From an uncultured Pseudomonadales bacterium (GTDB taxonomy: Bacteria; Pseudomonadota; Gammaproteobacteria; Pseudomonadales; Azotimanducaceae), in the NCBI GenBank assembly GCA_958296165.1, contig OY282447.1, forward strand, positions 1,426,001-1,490,000: 64,000 nucleotides of DNA, read 5' to 3'. Positions within the stretch are counted from its first letter, which is position 1; the number at the start of each line of letters is the position of its first letter. A model generated the notes under the pieces. That model was not told the origin of the DNA and searched no databases. It saw nothing but the letters and a program-made list of their open reading frames with translations. Below are positions 49,202-57,888 of the stretch, in pieces. The position numbers and the translations under genes are program-made.

Positions 49202-50881
49202 TCAGCTCAGCGCGTGAAGCCGTCGAGTTCGGAGTAACTCAGTACGCCGCCCACCAACGGCACTCGCAGGCGGATCAGCGTTAGGTTTTCGGCGGCCAAG
49301 CAGCCAAGACCCTTCGGAGAGCCGGCCGTAGTCTGGCACTTCGACCAGGCGCAGCGGCGCCGGCGCGGATTCGGCGAACATCGGAACGCCCGCTTTCGCC
49401 GCAGCGACCAACGGGCCGAGGTTAGGAAGGTGCGCGGGATGGTGGTAAATCTCCACCAGATTGCCTTGCCACTCGTCCTTGGCGATGGCGTAGCGCCCAG
49501 AGTGGATCGGCGCGAACATGGATGCCTGCTTCGCGTGGTACTCGAAGTAGCTGCGGCCTTCTTCCTGCCAAGCGCGCACCCGTACACCTGGCGCAATGGC
49601 GATCTGATCGAGCGCCGTGCCGATGCGGGCGCGAAACACCACGGCGACGGTCGCGTCCGGCTGACCGATCTTTGGCACTATGTCCGCCGCACGGACAAGC
49701 GTGCCGTTGGCCAGCACGCCGGTGCCGACGCGGTCCCGTGGCAGCGCATCCGGCAGCCAAGCGAGTTCGAACTCGACGCGCAACGTTTCCTTTGGTTCCA
49801 GCGGTCTGTTGAGACGATAGACGAGCGACCGCGCGTGGCGCTGTTCGAGTTCGCCAGTGAGCGACAGCGCATCGACGACCATCGGGCGAGGCACGGTGAA
49901 TTGAATGCGCGGAATCGCAACGTGGTGCCGGTTGACGACGACGGCAGCGCCGCGGCTCATCAGGCGGCGTTCGTCGGGGTAGACGTCTACGGCGAGCTCA
50001 AGACGCGAATACGCTGGCTGAGGCGAACTGCCAGGCACAACCCCTCGCTCGGCTGCACCAACGGGTCTCGCGTTCAAGAGAACCCACAAGCCAGTCACCG
50101 CGCATGCCACGCAAGCGGCCCAGGCTGTAGAGACGACATTCGGCGTCAACCGGCGCCGCACGGCGCGGCGCGGGCGCCGAAGGAGATGGGCGGCAACCAA
50201 CAGAAGAACGCCGAATGCCGTCCAGAACACGCCGGCCGCAACGTGTTCGGCCAAGAACGGGCCGTAGCCGTTCATATCGGACCACGGACTGATCGGTGCC
50301 CCGAAGCGCAGCAGCGGATGCTCGAAGGCAAGGCGCGCGATGGCGTGGATTGCCACAGCAGCCAAGATGCCTGGCCAAGTGCCTGCTACGGCGCGCAGAA
50401 AGGTTGCCATCGCCAGCAGATGCAGCAAGGGCCAGCCTAGGTTGAAGTAGAGACCGCTGGCGTAGAGGGTGAGCTGCAAGTCGTGGTGGCCGCGAACCAG
50501 CTGGTGGGCGATGGCAAGAAGCCCGGCTGCCGTCAGCGCTCCCACCACCAACAACGCCGCCGCGACCACCTGCGCTGCGAGCCTCCAGCCGCCGCGCAGC
50601 GGCGACAGCGCGCTGCAATAGAGCATCAGCAGCCCTGCCAGAAGGAGGAAGTCGGCTTCGATGACCTCTAGCGCCATGCGCGTCGCGGGGACGACATCCG
50701 CCAAGCCGAACATCGAACCAGCAAGCAGGTTCGCCAAACCGAGAACGAGCAACGCCCAGAACAGCCTTCGACGCAGTGCGAGGCGGACGTCCAGCCGAAC
50801 GCGGCGCACAAATAAGACGACTCGGCGCGAGGTCGGCGTCAATTCGCTACCAAGAATCGCGTATGCTCTTGTGGAGACCAT
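49202..50881 (-). pseudogene. Membrane protein with M1-peptidase-like region, apparently truncated
   Basis: The reverse frame gives about 559 residues from an ATG at 50881. Six or seven membrane segments (WALLVLGLANLLAGSMFGLADVV, FLLLAGLLMLYCSAL, NLGWPLLHLLAMATFL) are followed by SDMNGYGPFLAEHVAAGVFW. A periplasmic part typical of ABC-2/M1 fusion proteins comes next (YSRLELAVDVYPDERRL, SYFEYHAKQASMFAPIHSGRYAI, NLVEIYHHPAH). The zinc-binding HExxH half is missing: the protein ends soon after LRLVEVPDYGR. A second frame (GLGCLAAENLTLIRLRVPLVGG) takes over near 49320, so a frameshift or deletion is likely. Known relatives are about twice as long. Confidence 0.65.
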
Positions 50882-50902
50882 TTCTGTCTGTACAAGGGCG
50901 CC

Positions 50903-51226
50903 ATGAATCGCAGACAACTCTTGGGCCGCACTGCCGCGGCCATTCCCGCGTTGACCTTGGGCACAAGCCGGCTGTGGGCCGCGGAGGCCGCCGAAAGCTT
51001 GCCGAAGGTCGAAGAGAGCAACCCTACCGCGCAGGCGCTCTCGTATGTTCACGTTGCAACGGACAGCCCAAAGCGCACCAAGCCAGAACAGAAAACGCAG
51101 TTCTGCGACAACTGCCTGCACTACGTGGCGAGTGCCGAGGAGGGGTGGGGAACATGCGCGGTGATCCCCGGCCACTTAGTGGCGGAGAAGGGCTGGTGCA
51201 TGGTTTGGGTGGCTAAGCCGGCCTGA
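50903..51226 (+). CDS. High-potential iron-sulfur protein (HiPIP)
   Basis: 107 residues. Periplasmic [4Fe-4S] electron carrier. Tat-type signal (NRRQLLGRTAAAIPALTLG), then ALSYVHVATD, FCDNCLHY, WGTCAVIPG and GWCMVW, which supply the four cluster cysteines in HiPIP order. ATG at 50903. It is convergent with the cytochrome oxidase operon, its stop 24 bases from that of the subunit IV gene, a link that suggests it feeds the oxidase. Divergent from the decayed membrane-peptidase gene. Confidence 0.9.
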   Translation: MNRRQLLGRTAAAIPALTLGTSRLWAAEAAESLPKVEESNPTAQALSYVHVATDSPKRTKPEQKTQFCDNCLHYVASAEEGWGTCAVIPGHLVAEKGWCMVWVAKPA

Positions 51227-51250
51227 GCCACAGCCGCCGATATGCGCCCT

Positions 51251-51628
51251 CTAGTGCGCCATCGGCACGCAGTTCGGATTGGCAGCGTCCGGGCAACGCA
51301 GCGGGTACGGATCCTCGCCGAAGTAGACCACGCGGCTAAGCCACGTGTAGTCCCACGACTCCCAGGCCATCAACCCCATCAGCACCAGCAGCGCACCCGG
51401 CGGCAGCAGCAGCGCGTAGATCAACGCCCAGCGTTCCCACTTCAAGTGCATGAAGATGGCAACGATGTAGCCGGCCTTCACCAGCATGAAGGTCAAGATC
51501 AGCGTCCAGCGCAGATAGCCGGCTTCCATGAAGTCCGTGAAGTAAGAGCCTGCGCTTACCACGAACAGCAGCCCCCATATCCAGAAGTAGAGGGAAAGGG
51601 GATGTTGCTGGCCGACTTCGGACGACAC
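51251..51628 (-). CDS. Cytochrome c oxidase subunit IV
   Basis: 125 residues, three membrane segments (YFWIWGLLFVVSAGSYF, TLILTFMLVKAGYIVAIFMHL, IYALLLPPGALLVLMGLMAW). The KAGYIVAIFMHLKWE stretch is the hallmark of this small subunit, which stabilises CuB or assembly. GTG start at 51628 with GAGAGGTAA upstream. Last gene of the II-I-III-IV operon, 14 bases after subunit III. Confidence 0.85.
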   Translation of the reverse strand: MSSEVGQQHPLSLYFWIWGLLFVVSAGSYFTDFMEAGYLRWTLILTFMLVKAGYIVAIFMHLKWERWALIYALLLPPGALLVLMGLMAWESWDYTWLSRVVYFGEDPYPLRCPDAANPNCVPMAH

Positions 51629-51642
51629 GAGTTACCTCTCGA

Positions 51643-52305
51643 TTACCACAGGTAGAAGAATGCGAAGATAAACACCCACACGAGGTCTACGAAGTGCCAA
51701 TACAGGCCGACGATTTCAACGATCTCGTAGTTGGTCTTGTCGTAGACGCCCTTGTGCAGCCGCCACGCCACGATGAGCAGATAGATCACGCCAGCGGACA
51801 CGTGCATGCCGTGGAAGCCGGTAATCATGAAAAAGCAAGCGCCGAATTGCTCCGCTCCCCACTCGTTCCCCCAAGGCTTGACGCCTTCCGAGATGAGCTT
51901 GGTCCACTCGAACGCCTGCATGCCGACGAACACGGCGCCGAAGAAGGCGGTAGCGCAGATGAAGCGGATCGCCTTTTTCTTGTCGCGCCGGTAACCGTAA
52001 TTCACGGCCAGCGCCATCGTGCCGCTCGATGTGATCAGGTCGAAGGTCATGATGGCGATCAAGAGCAGCGGCACCGGTGCGCCGAACATCGTCAGCGAGA
52101 ACACCTCGCTGGCATTCGGCCACGGCTCGGCGGCGGTGATCCGCACCGTCATGTAGCTGATGAGGAAGCAGGAGAAGATGAAGGTGTCCGAAAGGAGGAA
52201 GATCCACATCATCGCCTTTCCCCAAGGCACGCCCTTGAAGGTGGTGACGTCGGAACCCCAGTCCTCAAAGATGGTTGCGTGGCCGGCGGCCGCGGCTTGC
52301 GCCAT
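51643..52305 (-). CDS. ctaE: Cytochrome c oxidase subunit III
   Basis: 220 residues with about five membrane segments, the shorter type that lacks the first two helices of mitochondrial subunit III. Typical parts: WIFLLSDTFIFSCFLISYMTVR, TSSGTMALAVNYGYRRDKK, FFMITGFHGMHVSAGVIYLLIV and YWHFVDLVWVFIFAFFYLW (the conserved Trp-His-x-Val-Asp). AGGGAA precedes the ATG at 52305. Lies 32 bases after subunit I. Confidence 0.92.
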   Translation of the reverse strand: MAQAAAAGHATIFEDWGSDVTTFKGVPWGKAMMWIFLLSDTFIFSCFLISYMTVRITAAEPWPNASEVFSLTMFGAPVPLLLIAIMTFDLITSSGTMALAVNYGYRRDKKKAIRFICATAFFGAVFVGMQAFEWTKLISEGVKPWGNEWGAEQFGACFFMITGFHGMHVSAGVIYLLIVAWRLHKGVYDKTNYEIVEIVGLYWHFVDLVWVFIFAFFYLW

Positions 52306-52337
52306 GGTTCAGATTCCCTGAGTTCTTGTTACTGCCG

Positions 52338-54080
52338 CTACGCTCTGTGCGGCACGTCCTGCGGAATGAAGTCTTCCTTCTCGCCCGGCACGCTGTAGTC
52401 GTAGGCCCAGCGATGCACCGTTGGCAGCGTGTCGCTCCAATTGCCGTGGATCGGCGGCGTCTGCGGCGTGCGCCACTCCAATGAGCATGCCTCCCACGGA
52501 TTGTCGCCGGCGGGGCGGCCGCGCCAGTAGCTCACGAACAGGTTGTAGACGAACAGCAATTGCGCGGCGCCGACGATGAAAGCGGCGATGGAGATGCCTT
52601 GGTTCAACAGCTCCGCGCTCGCCGGGTAGAAGGCCGATTCCCCCAGCGGCTCGTTGTGATAGTAGCGGCGCGGCACGCCGACGAAGCCGAGGTAGTGCAT
52701 GGGGAAGTAGATGACGTAGGTGCCGACGGCGGTAATCCAGAAATGCAGCTTGCCGACGGTGTCGTTCAGCATCCGCCCGGTGATCTTGGGATACCAGTGG
52801 TAGATGCCGCCGAAGATCACGAGGATCGGCGAGACGCCCATCACCATGTGGAAGTGCGCTACCACGAAATAGGTATCCGACAGCGGCACGTCGACGATTA
52901 CGTTGCCGAGGAACAGTCCGGTGAGGCCGCCGACCACGAAGGTGATGACGAAGGCGATGGCGAACAACATCGGCACCGTGAAGCGGATGTTGGCCCGCCA
53001 CAACGTGAGCGTCCAGTTGTATACCTTGATGGCCGTCGGCACGGCGATGATGAGCGTGGTGGTGGCGAAGAAGAAGCCGAAGTAGGGATGCATCCCAGCC
53101 ACGTACATGTGGTGCGCCCAGACGACGAACGACAACACGCCGATCCAGACGATGGCCCACACCATCATGCGGTAGCCGAAGATGTTCTTGCGGGCATGCA
53201 CGGAGATGAGATCCGACACCACGCCGAACGCCGGCAAGGCGACGATGTACACCTCCGGATGGCCGAAGAACCAGAACAGATGCTGGAACAGCAGCGGACT
53301 GCCGCCGGAGTATTCGCTAGCGCTCGGCTCGAACGAGGAGGCGATGGCGGGCATGAAGAAACTGGTGCCGATGACTTGATCGAGAATCATCATCACCGCG
53401 CTCACGAACAAGGCGGGGAAAGCCAACAGGCCGAGCACGGTGGCGGCGAAGATGCCCCAAACGGAGAGCGGCATGCGCATCAGAGTCATGCCTCTGGTGC
53501 GCGCCTGCAAGATGGTGGTGATGTAGTTCAAGCCGCCCATCGTGAAGGCAACGATGAATACCGCCAGCGAAAGCAGCATGGTGATGATGCCCCAGTCCGC
53601 GCCTGGAGTGCCGGTGAGGATTGCCTGCGGTGGATAGAGCGTCCAGCCAGCCCCGGTTGGCCCGCCGGGCACGAAGAAACTCGCCAACAGTATGACGACG
53701 GAAAGAAGGTAGACGTGATAGCTGATCATGTTGACGAACGGGAACACCATGTCCCGGGCGCCAAGCATCAGCGGAATCAAGTAGTTGCCGAAGCTGCCAA
53801 GCAGGAACGCCGTGAGCAGGTAGATCACCATGATCATGCCGTGCATGGTGACGGCTTGGTAATAGCGGTCCGGCGTGATCCATTCGATTGCGCCGGGGAA
53901 GCCGATCTGCGTGCGCATGAGCAACGACGCCAACAGCGCGATCAAGCCGACGGCCATCGCAGTGATGCCGTACTGAACGGCGATGACCTTGTGATCTTGG
54001 CTGAACCAGTACTTGGTGACCCACGAATGCGGGTGGTGAAGCGGCATCGCTTCCTGATAGGGGATCTCTGCCTGTGCCAT
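52338..54080 (-). CDS. ctaD: Cytochrome c oxidase subunit I (heme-copper, A-type)
   Basis: 580 residues, 12 or more membrane segments. Catalytic proton-pumping subunit binding hemes and CuB. MHGMIMVIYLLTAFLLG contains the low-spin heme His; FWFFGHPEVYIVALPAFGVVSDL has a CuB His, the Glu of the D-channel and the cross-linked Tyr; WAHHMYVAGM supplies the CuB His pair and VAHFHMVMG the high-spin and low-spin heme His. The HPEVY motif places it in the A-type heme-copper family. GGGAG lies 7 bases before the ATG at 54080. 79 bases downstream of subunit II. Confidence 0.95.
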   Translation of the reverse strand: MAQAEIPYQEAMPLHHPHSWVTKYWFSQDHKVIAVQYGITAMAVGLIALLASLLMRTQIGFPGAIEWITPDRYYQAVTMHGMIMVIYLLTAFLLGSFGNYLIPLMLGARDMVFPFVNMISYHVYLLSVVILLASFFVPGGPTGAGWTLYPPQAILTGTPGADWGIITMLLSLAVFIVAFTMGGLNYITTILQARTRGMTLMRMPLSVWGIFAATVLGLLAFPALFVSAVMMILDQVIGTSFFMPAIASSFEPSASEYSGGSPLLFQHLFWFFGHPEVYIVALPAFGVVSDLISVHARKNIFGYRMMVWAIVWIGVLSFVVWAHHMYVAGMHPYFGFFFATTTLIIAVPTAIKVYNWTLTLWRANIRFTVPMLFAIAFVITFVVGGLTGLFLGNVIVDVPLSDTYFVVAHFHMVMGVSPILVIFGGIYHWYPKITGRMLNDTVGKLHFWITAVGTYVIYFPMHYLGFVGVPRRYYHNEPLGESAFYPASAELLNQGISIAAFIVGAAQLLFVYNLFVSYWRGRPAGDNPWEACSLEWRTPQTPPIHGNWSDTLPTVHRWAYDYSVPGEKEDFIPQDVPHRA

Positions 54081-54159
54081 CGCAAACTCCCTTAGTCGCC
54101 GGCCGCGCAGGGCGCAGTGCCGGTAGTGTAAGCCATCGGGTGCTCGAACGCCGTGCCGA

Positions 54160-55290
54160 TCATGGCGTGGATGCCTCCGCCAGCTCGGTGTCTTCGCGCA
54201 GGAACGCCGCCAGCGCGGCGAGATCGTCGTCCGATATGATCTCGGCGTCGTAGGCGATCATCACCGGCGCGAAGCCTTCCACCAACTTGGCGGCTGGCGC
54301 GCGCACGGATTCCAGCACGTAGCTCTCGTCGACCGTTATCGAAGAACCGTCGGCGAGCGCCGTCTCGGCGCCCCACAGACCCTGCCAAGTCGGGCCGACC
54401 ACTTGGCTGCCGTCCAGCGAATGGCAGGCGAAGCAGCCGTTCGCCTCCGCCACCTCGCGCCCGCGCCGCGCCAGCGCGCTATATGCCTTGGGCGTTACGC
54501 CGGCCTTCATCTGCGCCCAAGTGGGCTGCGCGGCGAGCCAAGCGTCGAAATCCTCCTGGCCGACGATGTCCACGAAGCCGCGCATGGTGTAGTGCCCCTT
54601 GCCGCACAGCTCGGCGCAGAGGATCTCGTAGTCGCCCTCTTTGGTGGGCTCGAACCAGAAGTAGGTGATCATGCCCGGCACCGCGTCCATCTTGGCGCGG
54701 AACTCCGGCACGAAGAAATCGTGCAGCACGTCGTTGGAGCGCAGCAGGACCTTATAGGGTCGATTGACGGGTAGCTGAACCCTGTTGCCGGCGACGAGGA
54801 CATCGTCCTCGCCGGCGGGATCGTTGGGGTTCATGCCGAAAGGATTGTCGGACCTGATGTTCTTGACGTGGACGGTGCCCAACACGCCGTCCTCGCCGGG
54901 GAATCGAAACGACCAACGCCACTGCTGCGAAAGCACCTCGATCTCCTGTGCATCAGCCGGCGGATTGACGTAGTCGTCCCAAACCAGGAGGCCCGGCGCC
55001 AGCATCGCCACCACGCCGATCGCCGTGACGATGGTGAGGCCCAGTTCAAGGCGCGGATTCTCAGGCTCGTAATCTGCCCGCGCTCCCTCGCGGTGCCGGA
55101 ACTTCCAAGTGGAGTAGGCCATGAACAAGCCCACCGCCACGAAAACCACGCCGCACACCCAGAACGTAATGAGCACGGTGGTGTCGATGCCGCCCCAGTT
55201 GGAGGCGATGTCCGTGAACCACCACGGGCTTACGAACGTGAAGATCACCGACCCCACTACGAGGATCAGGAGAAAGATCGCTACCGCCAT
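54160..55290 (-). CDS. ctaC: Cytochrome c oxidase subunit II with fused cytochrome c (caa3 type)
   Basis: 376 residues. Two N-terminal membrane hairpins (AIFLLILVVGSVIFTFVSPWWF and TTVLITFWVCGVVFVAVGLFMAY), periplasmic cupredoxin with the CuA ligands (VLHDFFVPEFR, EILCAELCGKGHYTM: two Cys, His, Met) and a C-terminal cytochrome c domain with heme site CFACH and an axial Met in the C-terminal part. The fused heme is what defines caa3 oxidases. GAGG upstream of the ATG at 55290. First gene of the II-I-III-IV operon, which lacks assembly genes (ctaB, ctaG) in this window. Confidence 0.94.
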   Translation of the reverse strand: MAVAIFLLILVVGSVIFTFVSPWWFTDIASNWGGIDTTVLITFWVCGVVFVAVGLFMAYSTWKFRHREGARADYEPENPRLELGLTIVTAIGVVAMLAPGLLVWDDYVNPPADAQEIEVLSQQWRWSFRFPGEDGVLGTVHVKNIRSDNPFGMNPNDPAGEDDVLVAGNRVQLPVNRPYKVLLRSNDVLHDFFVPEFRAKMDAVPGMITYFWFEPTKEGDYEILCAELCGKGHYTMRGFVDIVGQEDFDAWLAAQPTWAQMKAGVTPKAYSALARRGREVAEANGCFACHSLDGSQVVGPTWQGLWGAETALADGSSITVDESYVLESVRAPAAKLVEGFAPVMIAYDAEIISDDDLAALAAFLREDTELAEASTP

Positions 55291-55592
55291 GTCACCTCAG
55301 TCCTGCAATCCGGCACAACGTGCCCCCAACGAGGGCCGCTCGTTAAGCGCCGCGATTGTGCTCCTTCCCTTTTCAGCCAATGCGTTGCGCGGCGTGTGCC
55401 GCCTCGTTAGTGCGTGTTATCCCACTGGCCCGCTTTGCGCACCTATGGTCAGCGCCCTGCGGCGCTGCCAAAGAACGGCGCGGATTGTGGGTGAAATACG
55501 GCGCTTGTTCAAGAGTCGTGTAGGCGCGATTTCGCCATCCACCGCCGGCGACTACACTTCCGGCCTTCCGCCAGGCACGAGAAGCCGTCGCC
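55291..55592. promoter_or_regulatory. 302-bp divergent intergenic region
   Basis: Separates the oxidase operon (leftward) from the aquaporin gene (rightward) and must hold promoters for both, but I see no convincing -35/-10 pair or operator dyad. No ORF of substance. Confidence 0.3.
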
Positions 55593-56258
55593 ATGCTCGC
55601 CAGGAAACTCATCGCCGAGGCATTGGGCACCATGCTGCTGCTCGCCACCGTCGTGGGTTCCGGCATCATGGCCGAGAACCTCGCCGCCGGCAACGACGCC
55701 ATCGCTCTGCTTGGCAACACGCTGGCCACTGGCGCGATCCTCGCCGTACTCATCACTGCCTTGGGGCCGCTATCTGGAGCGCACTTCAATCCCGCAGTGA
55801 CGCTGGCGTTTCTCATTCGTCGCCAGATCGGCGCCGGCTTGGCGGCGGCCTACATTGCCGTGCAGCTTGTCGCCGCGTTGGCTGGCGTGGCGCTCGCGCA
55901 CCTGATGTTCGAGGTGGAAGTGGTGCAATTCGGCGCCCAAGCCAGAACCGGCGCCGGCCAATGGCTTGCCGAGGCCGTGGCGACCTTCGGGCTGGTCGCC
56001 ACCATCCTGGCGACGTTGCAGGCAAGGCCGGGCGCCGTGGCCGCCATGGTGGGGCTCTACATCAGCGCTGGCTACTGGTTCACGGCCTCCACTTCGTTCG
56101 CCAATCCGGCCGTTACCGTGGCGCGGTCTTTCACCGACACCTTCAGCGGCATCGCGCCGGCCGACGCGCCGGCGTTCATCGTCGCCCAACTCGTCGGCGC
56201 CGTGCTGGCAACGACGCTGTGCGGCTGGCTGCTGCGCGACGGGGCTGCCGGCGGCTAG
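55593..56258 (+). CDS. Aquaporin/glycerol facilitator (MIP family)
   Basis: 221 residues, six membrane segments. The two half-helix pore motifs are present as GAHFNPAVTLAFL and TSFANPAVTVARSFT. The preceding VGSGIMAE region is typical of the bacterial group that includes arsenite/small-solute channels. The ATG at 55593 precedes KLIAEALGTMLLLATVVGSG. A GAP stretch is missing from the selectivity filter positions, so water or metalloid as substrate cannot be separated. Lies opposite the oxidase operon; no ars genes are adjacent. Confidence 0.9.
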   Translation: MLARKLIAEALGTMLLLATVVGSGIMAENLAAGNDAIALLGNTLATGAILAVLITALGPLSGAHFNPAVTLAFLIRRQIGAGLAAAYIAVQLVAALAGVALAHLMFEVEVVQFGAQARTGAGQWLAEAVATFGLVATILATLQARPGAVAAMVGLYISAGYWFTASTSFANPAVTVARSFTDTFSGIAPADAPAFIVAQLVGAVLATTLCGWLLRDGAAGG

Positions 56259-56302
56259 AGCGGATCGTCCGCCGTAGTGCGTCGACGAGGATGGCATAAT
56301 CT

Positions 56303-57775
56303 TTGGCGCGAACCGCGAGCTCGATCCATTCAGGCGAGGTTGCGAGGTTGAATGTGGGCGTGAATGTGGGCGTGAATGTGGGCGTGAATGTGGGCGTGAG
56401 CATCGACGCCCTCTTTAAGGAACTAGAAGGCTTTTGCGCCGACTCCGACCGGACGACGCCGCGGGTGTTCGTCGGGCGCGAAGATGAGCTAGGCAAACTC
56501 ACATTGGCCCTGCAGCGCACGGCGTCCGCCGAGCGTCCGCCGCGTGGCATGTTCCGGGTGGTGCAAGGGCTGCCGGGCGCTGGCAAGACGGCGCTGTGCG
56601 AGCGCTTTCTCGAGTCTATCAAGGGGCTGAAGATCGGCGACCGTCGCGCGTTCGGCGTCCAGCTGCATCCCGCCGCTCTGAGCCGACCCCCTCTCGAGCT
56701 CGCAATGCAGATCACCGAAGAACTGCCAGTCGGCGCACTTGGGGAGCACTTCCGCAACGTCCTGTCCACAGGTTCTCAGGTTCTTGGCCCGAAGAAGTCG
56801 ATCTTCGAGATGACCAACGCCAACCACGGGCTGTCGCGGGACAGCGACCTGACGGCCTGCCTCAACGTCTACGCCACGCGGCACTGGGGCGAGAACGTGG
56901 CCATCGCGCTCGCGTTCGATGAAATGCAAGCGTGTCCGGTAACGAAGGAATCGATCGCCGCGCTGGGCGTGTTGCACGAAGCCCTGCACAAGGCGCGCAT
57001 TGCCGTGTTCTGCTTCGGGCTGCACAACACGCCAGCGCACCTGCGCGAGGCCCTCAAGCTCTCGCGGCTGTCCAAGGCGGCAGAAATGCCGTTGGGGCCT
57101 CTCGATGCCGACCAGGGCCGGCAGGTGGTCGAAAGAACCTTGGATGCCTTGGGCGTGTCCACGGCCGCTGCCGCTTGGCGCCGCTACATCGCCGCACGCG
57201 GCGTCGGCGCGAGAGCGTGGGAAGAATGGCGCCGGCGCCTGGTTGACGAGATCAGCGCCCGCGCAGCCGGCTTCCCGCACCATTTGGCGGCCGGGCTGCT
57301 GGCGGCCGGCGAGACGATGTGCGCCTACAGAGACCGGTACGGCCCGGACCACGACCTTCTGCCAGCGATCGTCGATGCTCTCGAGACGGCCAAGGCCACG
57401 TTCTACGAACAACGCTTGGGGCGCGATCTGGAAGCACATGCCGTCGCGCTCGGCGCCTTCTGCAAGAATGCTCTGCGGCGCGGAAAGACAGGAGCGCCGA
57501 AGCCCTTCCTGCTCGACCTCTTAGAGGCTGGCGACGACGATGGCGAGAAGGTCGACCGCGCCGAGGCCGCGCGGCTGCTGGCCATCGCGGACGAGAGAGG
57601 AGTGCTGTACAAGAGAGTGCGCCAGCGCGGTGGGACGTTCTTCGAGCTGCCGGCGATTCCATCGATGGCAGCGTATCTGGCAGCGCAGTTCGACGCCATG
57701 GCGCTGGGCGGCAACGAGACCGCTCTGCAGCTAGCGGCGCGGTGCGGCTTCGACATCCCGCCAGAAACGGCCTGA
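56303..57775 (+). CDS. AAA/STAND-like ATPase
   Basis: Up to 490 residues. P-loop VQGLPGAGKTALCERF near residue 95, Walker B-like IALAFDEMQACP, sensor-like AVFCFGLHNTPAHL. N-terminal FVGREDELGKL is typical of STAND/AAA_16 ATPases. The C-terminal half is helical with no recognised effector. The TTG at 56303 is the furthest start; a GTG at 56354, with GAGG 9 bases upstream, would begin directly in the repeat (VGVNVGVNVGV). The 12-bp repeat therefore sits at the true N-terminus and every unit offers GTG start codons. Role unknown; relatives occur in defence and signalling. Confidence 0.8.
   Translation: MARTASSIHSGEVARLNVGVNVGVNVGVNVGVSIDALFKELEGFCADSDRTTPRVFVGREDELGKLTLALQRTASAERPPRGMFRVVQGLPGAGKTALCERFLESIKGLKIGDRRAFGVQLHPAALSRPPLELAMQITEELPVGALGEHFRNVLSTGSQVLGPKKSIFEMTNANHGLSRDSDLTACLNVYATRHWGENVAIALAFDEMQACPVTKESIAALGVLHEALHKARIAVFCFGLHNTPAHLREALKLSRLSKAAEMPLGPLDADQGRQVVERTLDALGVSTAAAAWRRYIAARGVGARAWEEWRRRLVDEISARAAGFPHHLAAGLLAAGETMCAYRDRYGPDHDLLPAIVDALETAKATFYEQRLGRDLEAHAVALGAFCKNALRRGKTGAPKPFLLDLLEAGDDDGEKVDRAEAARLLAIADERGVLYKRVRQRGGTFFELPAIPSMAAYLAAQFDAMALGGNETALQLAARCGFDIPPETA
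56351..56398 (+). repeat. 12-bp coding microsatellite (four units)
   Basis: AATGTGGGCGTG occurs four times in a row with no mismatch, encoding four NVGV blocks at the N-terminus of the ATPase gene. Unit gain or loss keeps the frame. Each unit carries two in-frame GTG codons that could serve as starts. Confidence 0.9.
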
Positions 57776-57888
57776 GATGAAGCGCGGCGATTCAGCAGGG
57801 CCTTTGGTCTTGTGCAGAGTCTCGATGTGCAACCGCAACAGCTTCGCGGCAGCCGCGGCGTTAGCGACTGCGTATTCGTAGCCGCGTC

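Noticed and set aside
52560-54095. 511-residue forward open frame
   Set aside because: Antisense to cytochrome oxidase subunit I, which has all catalytic motifs.
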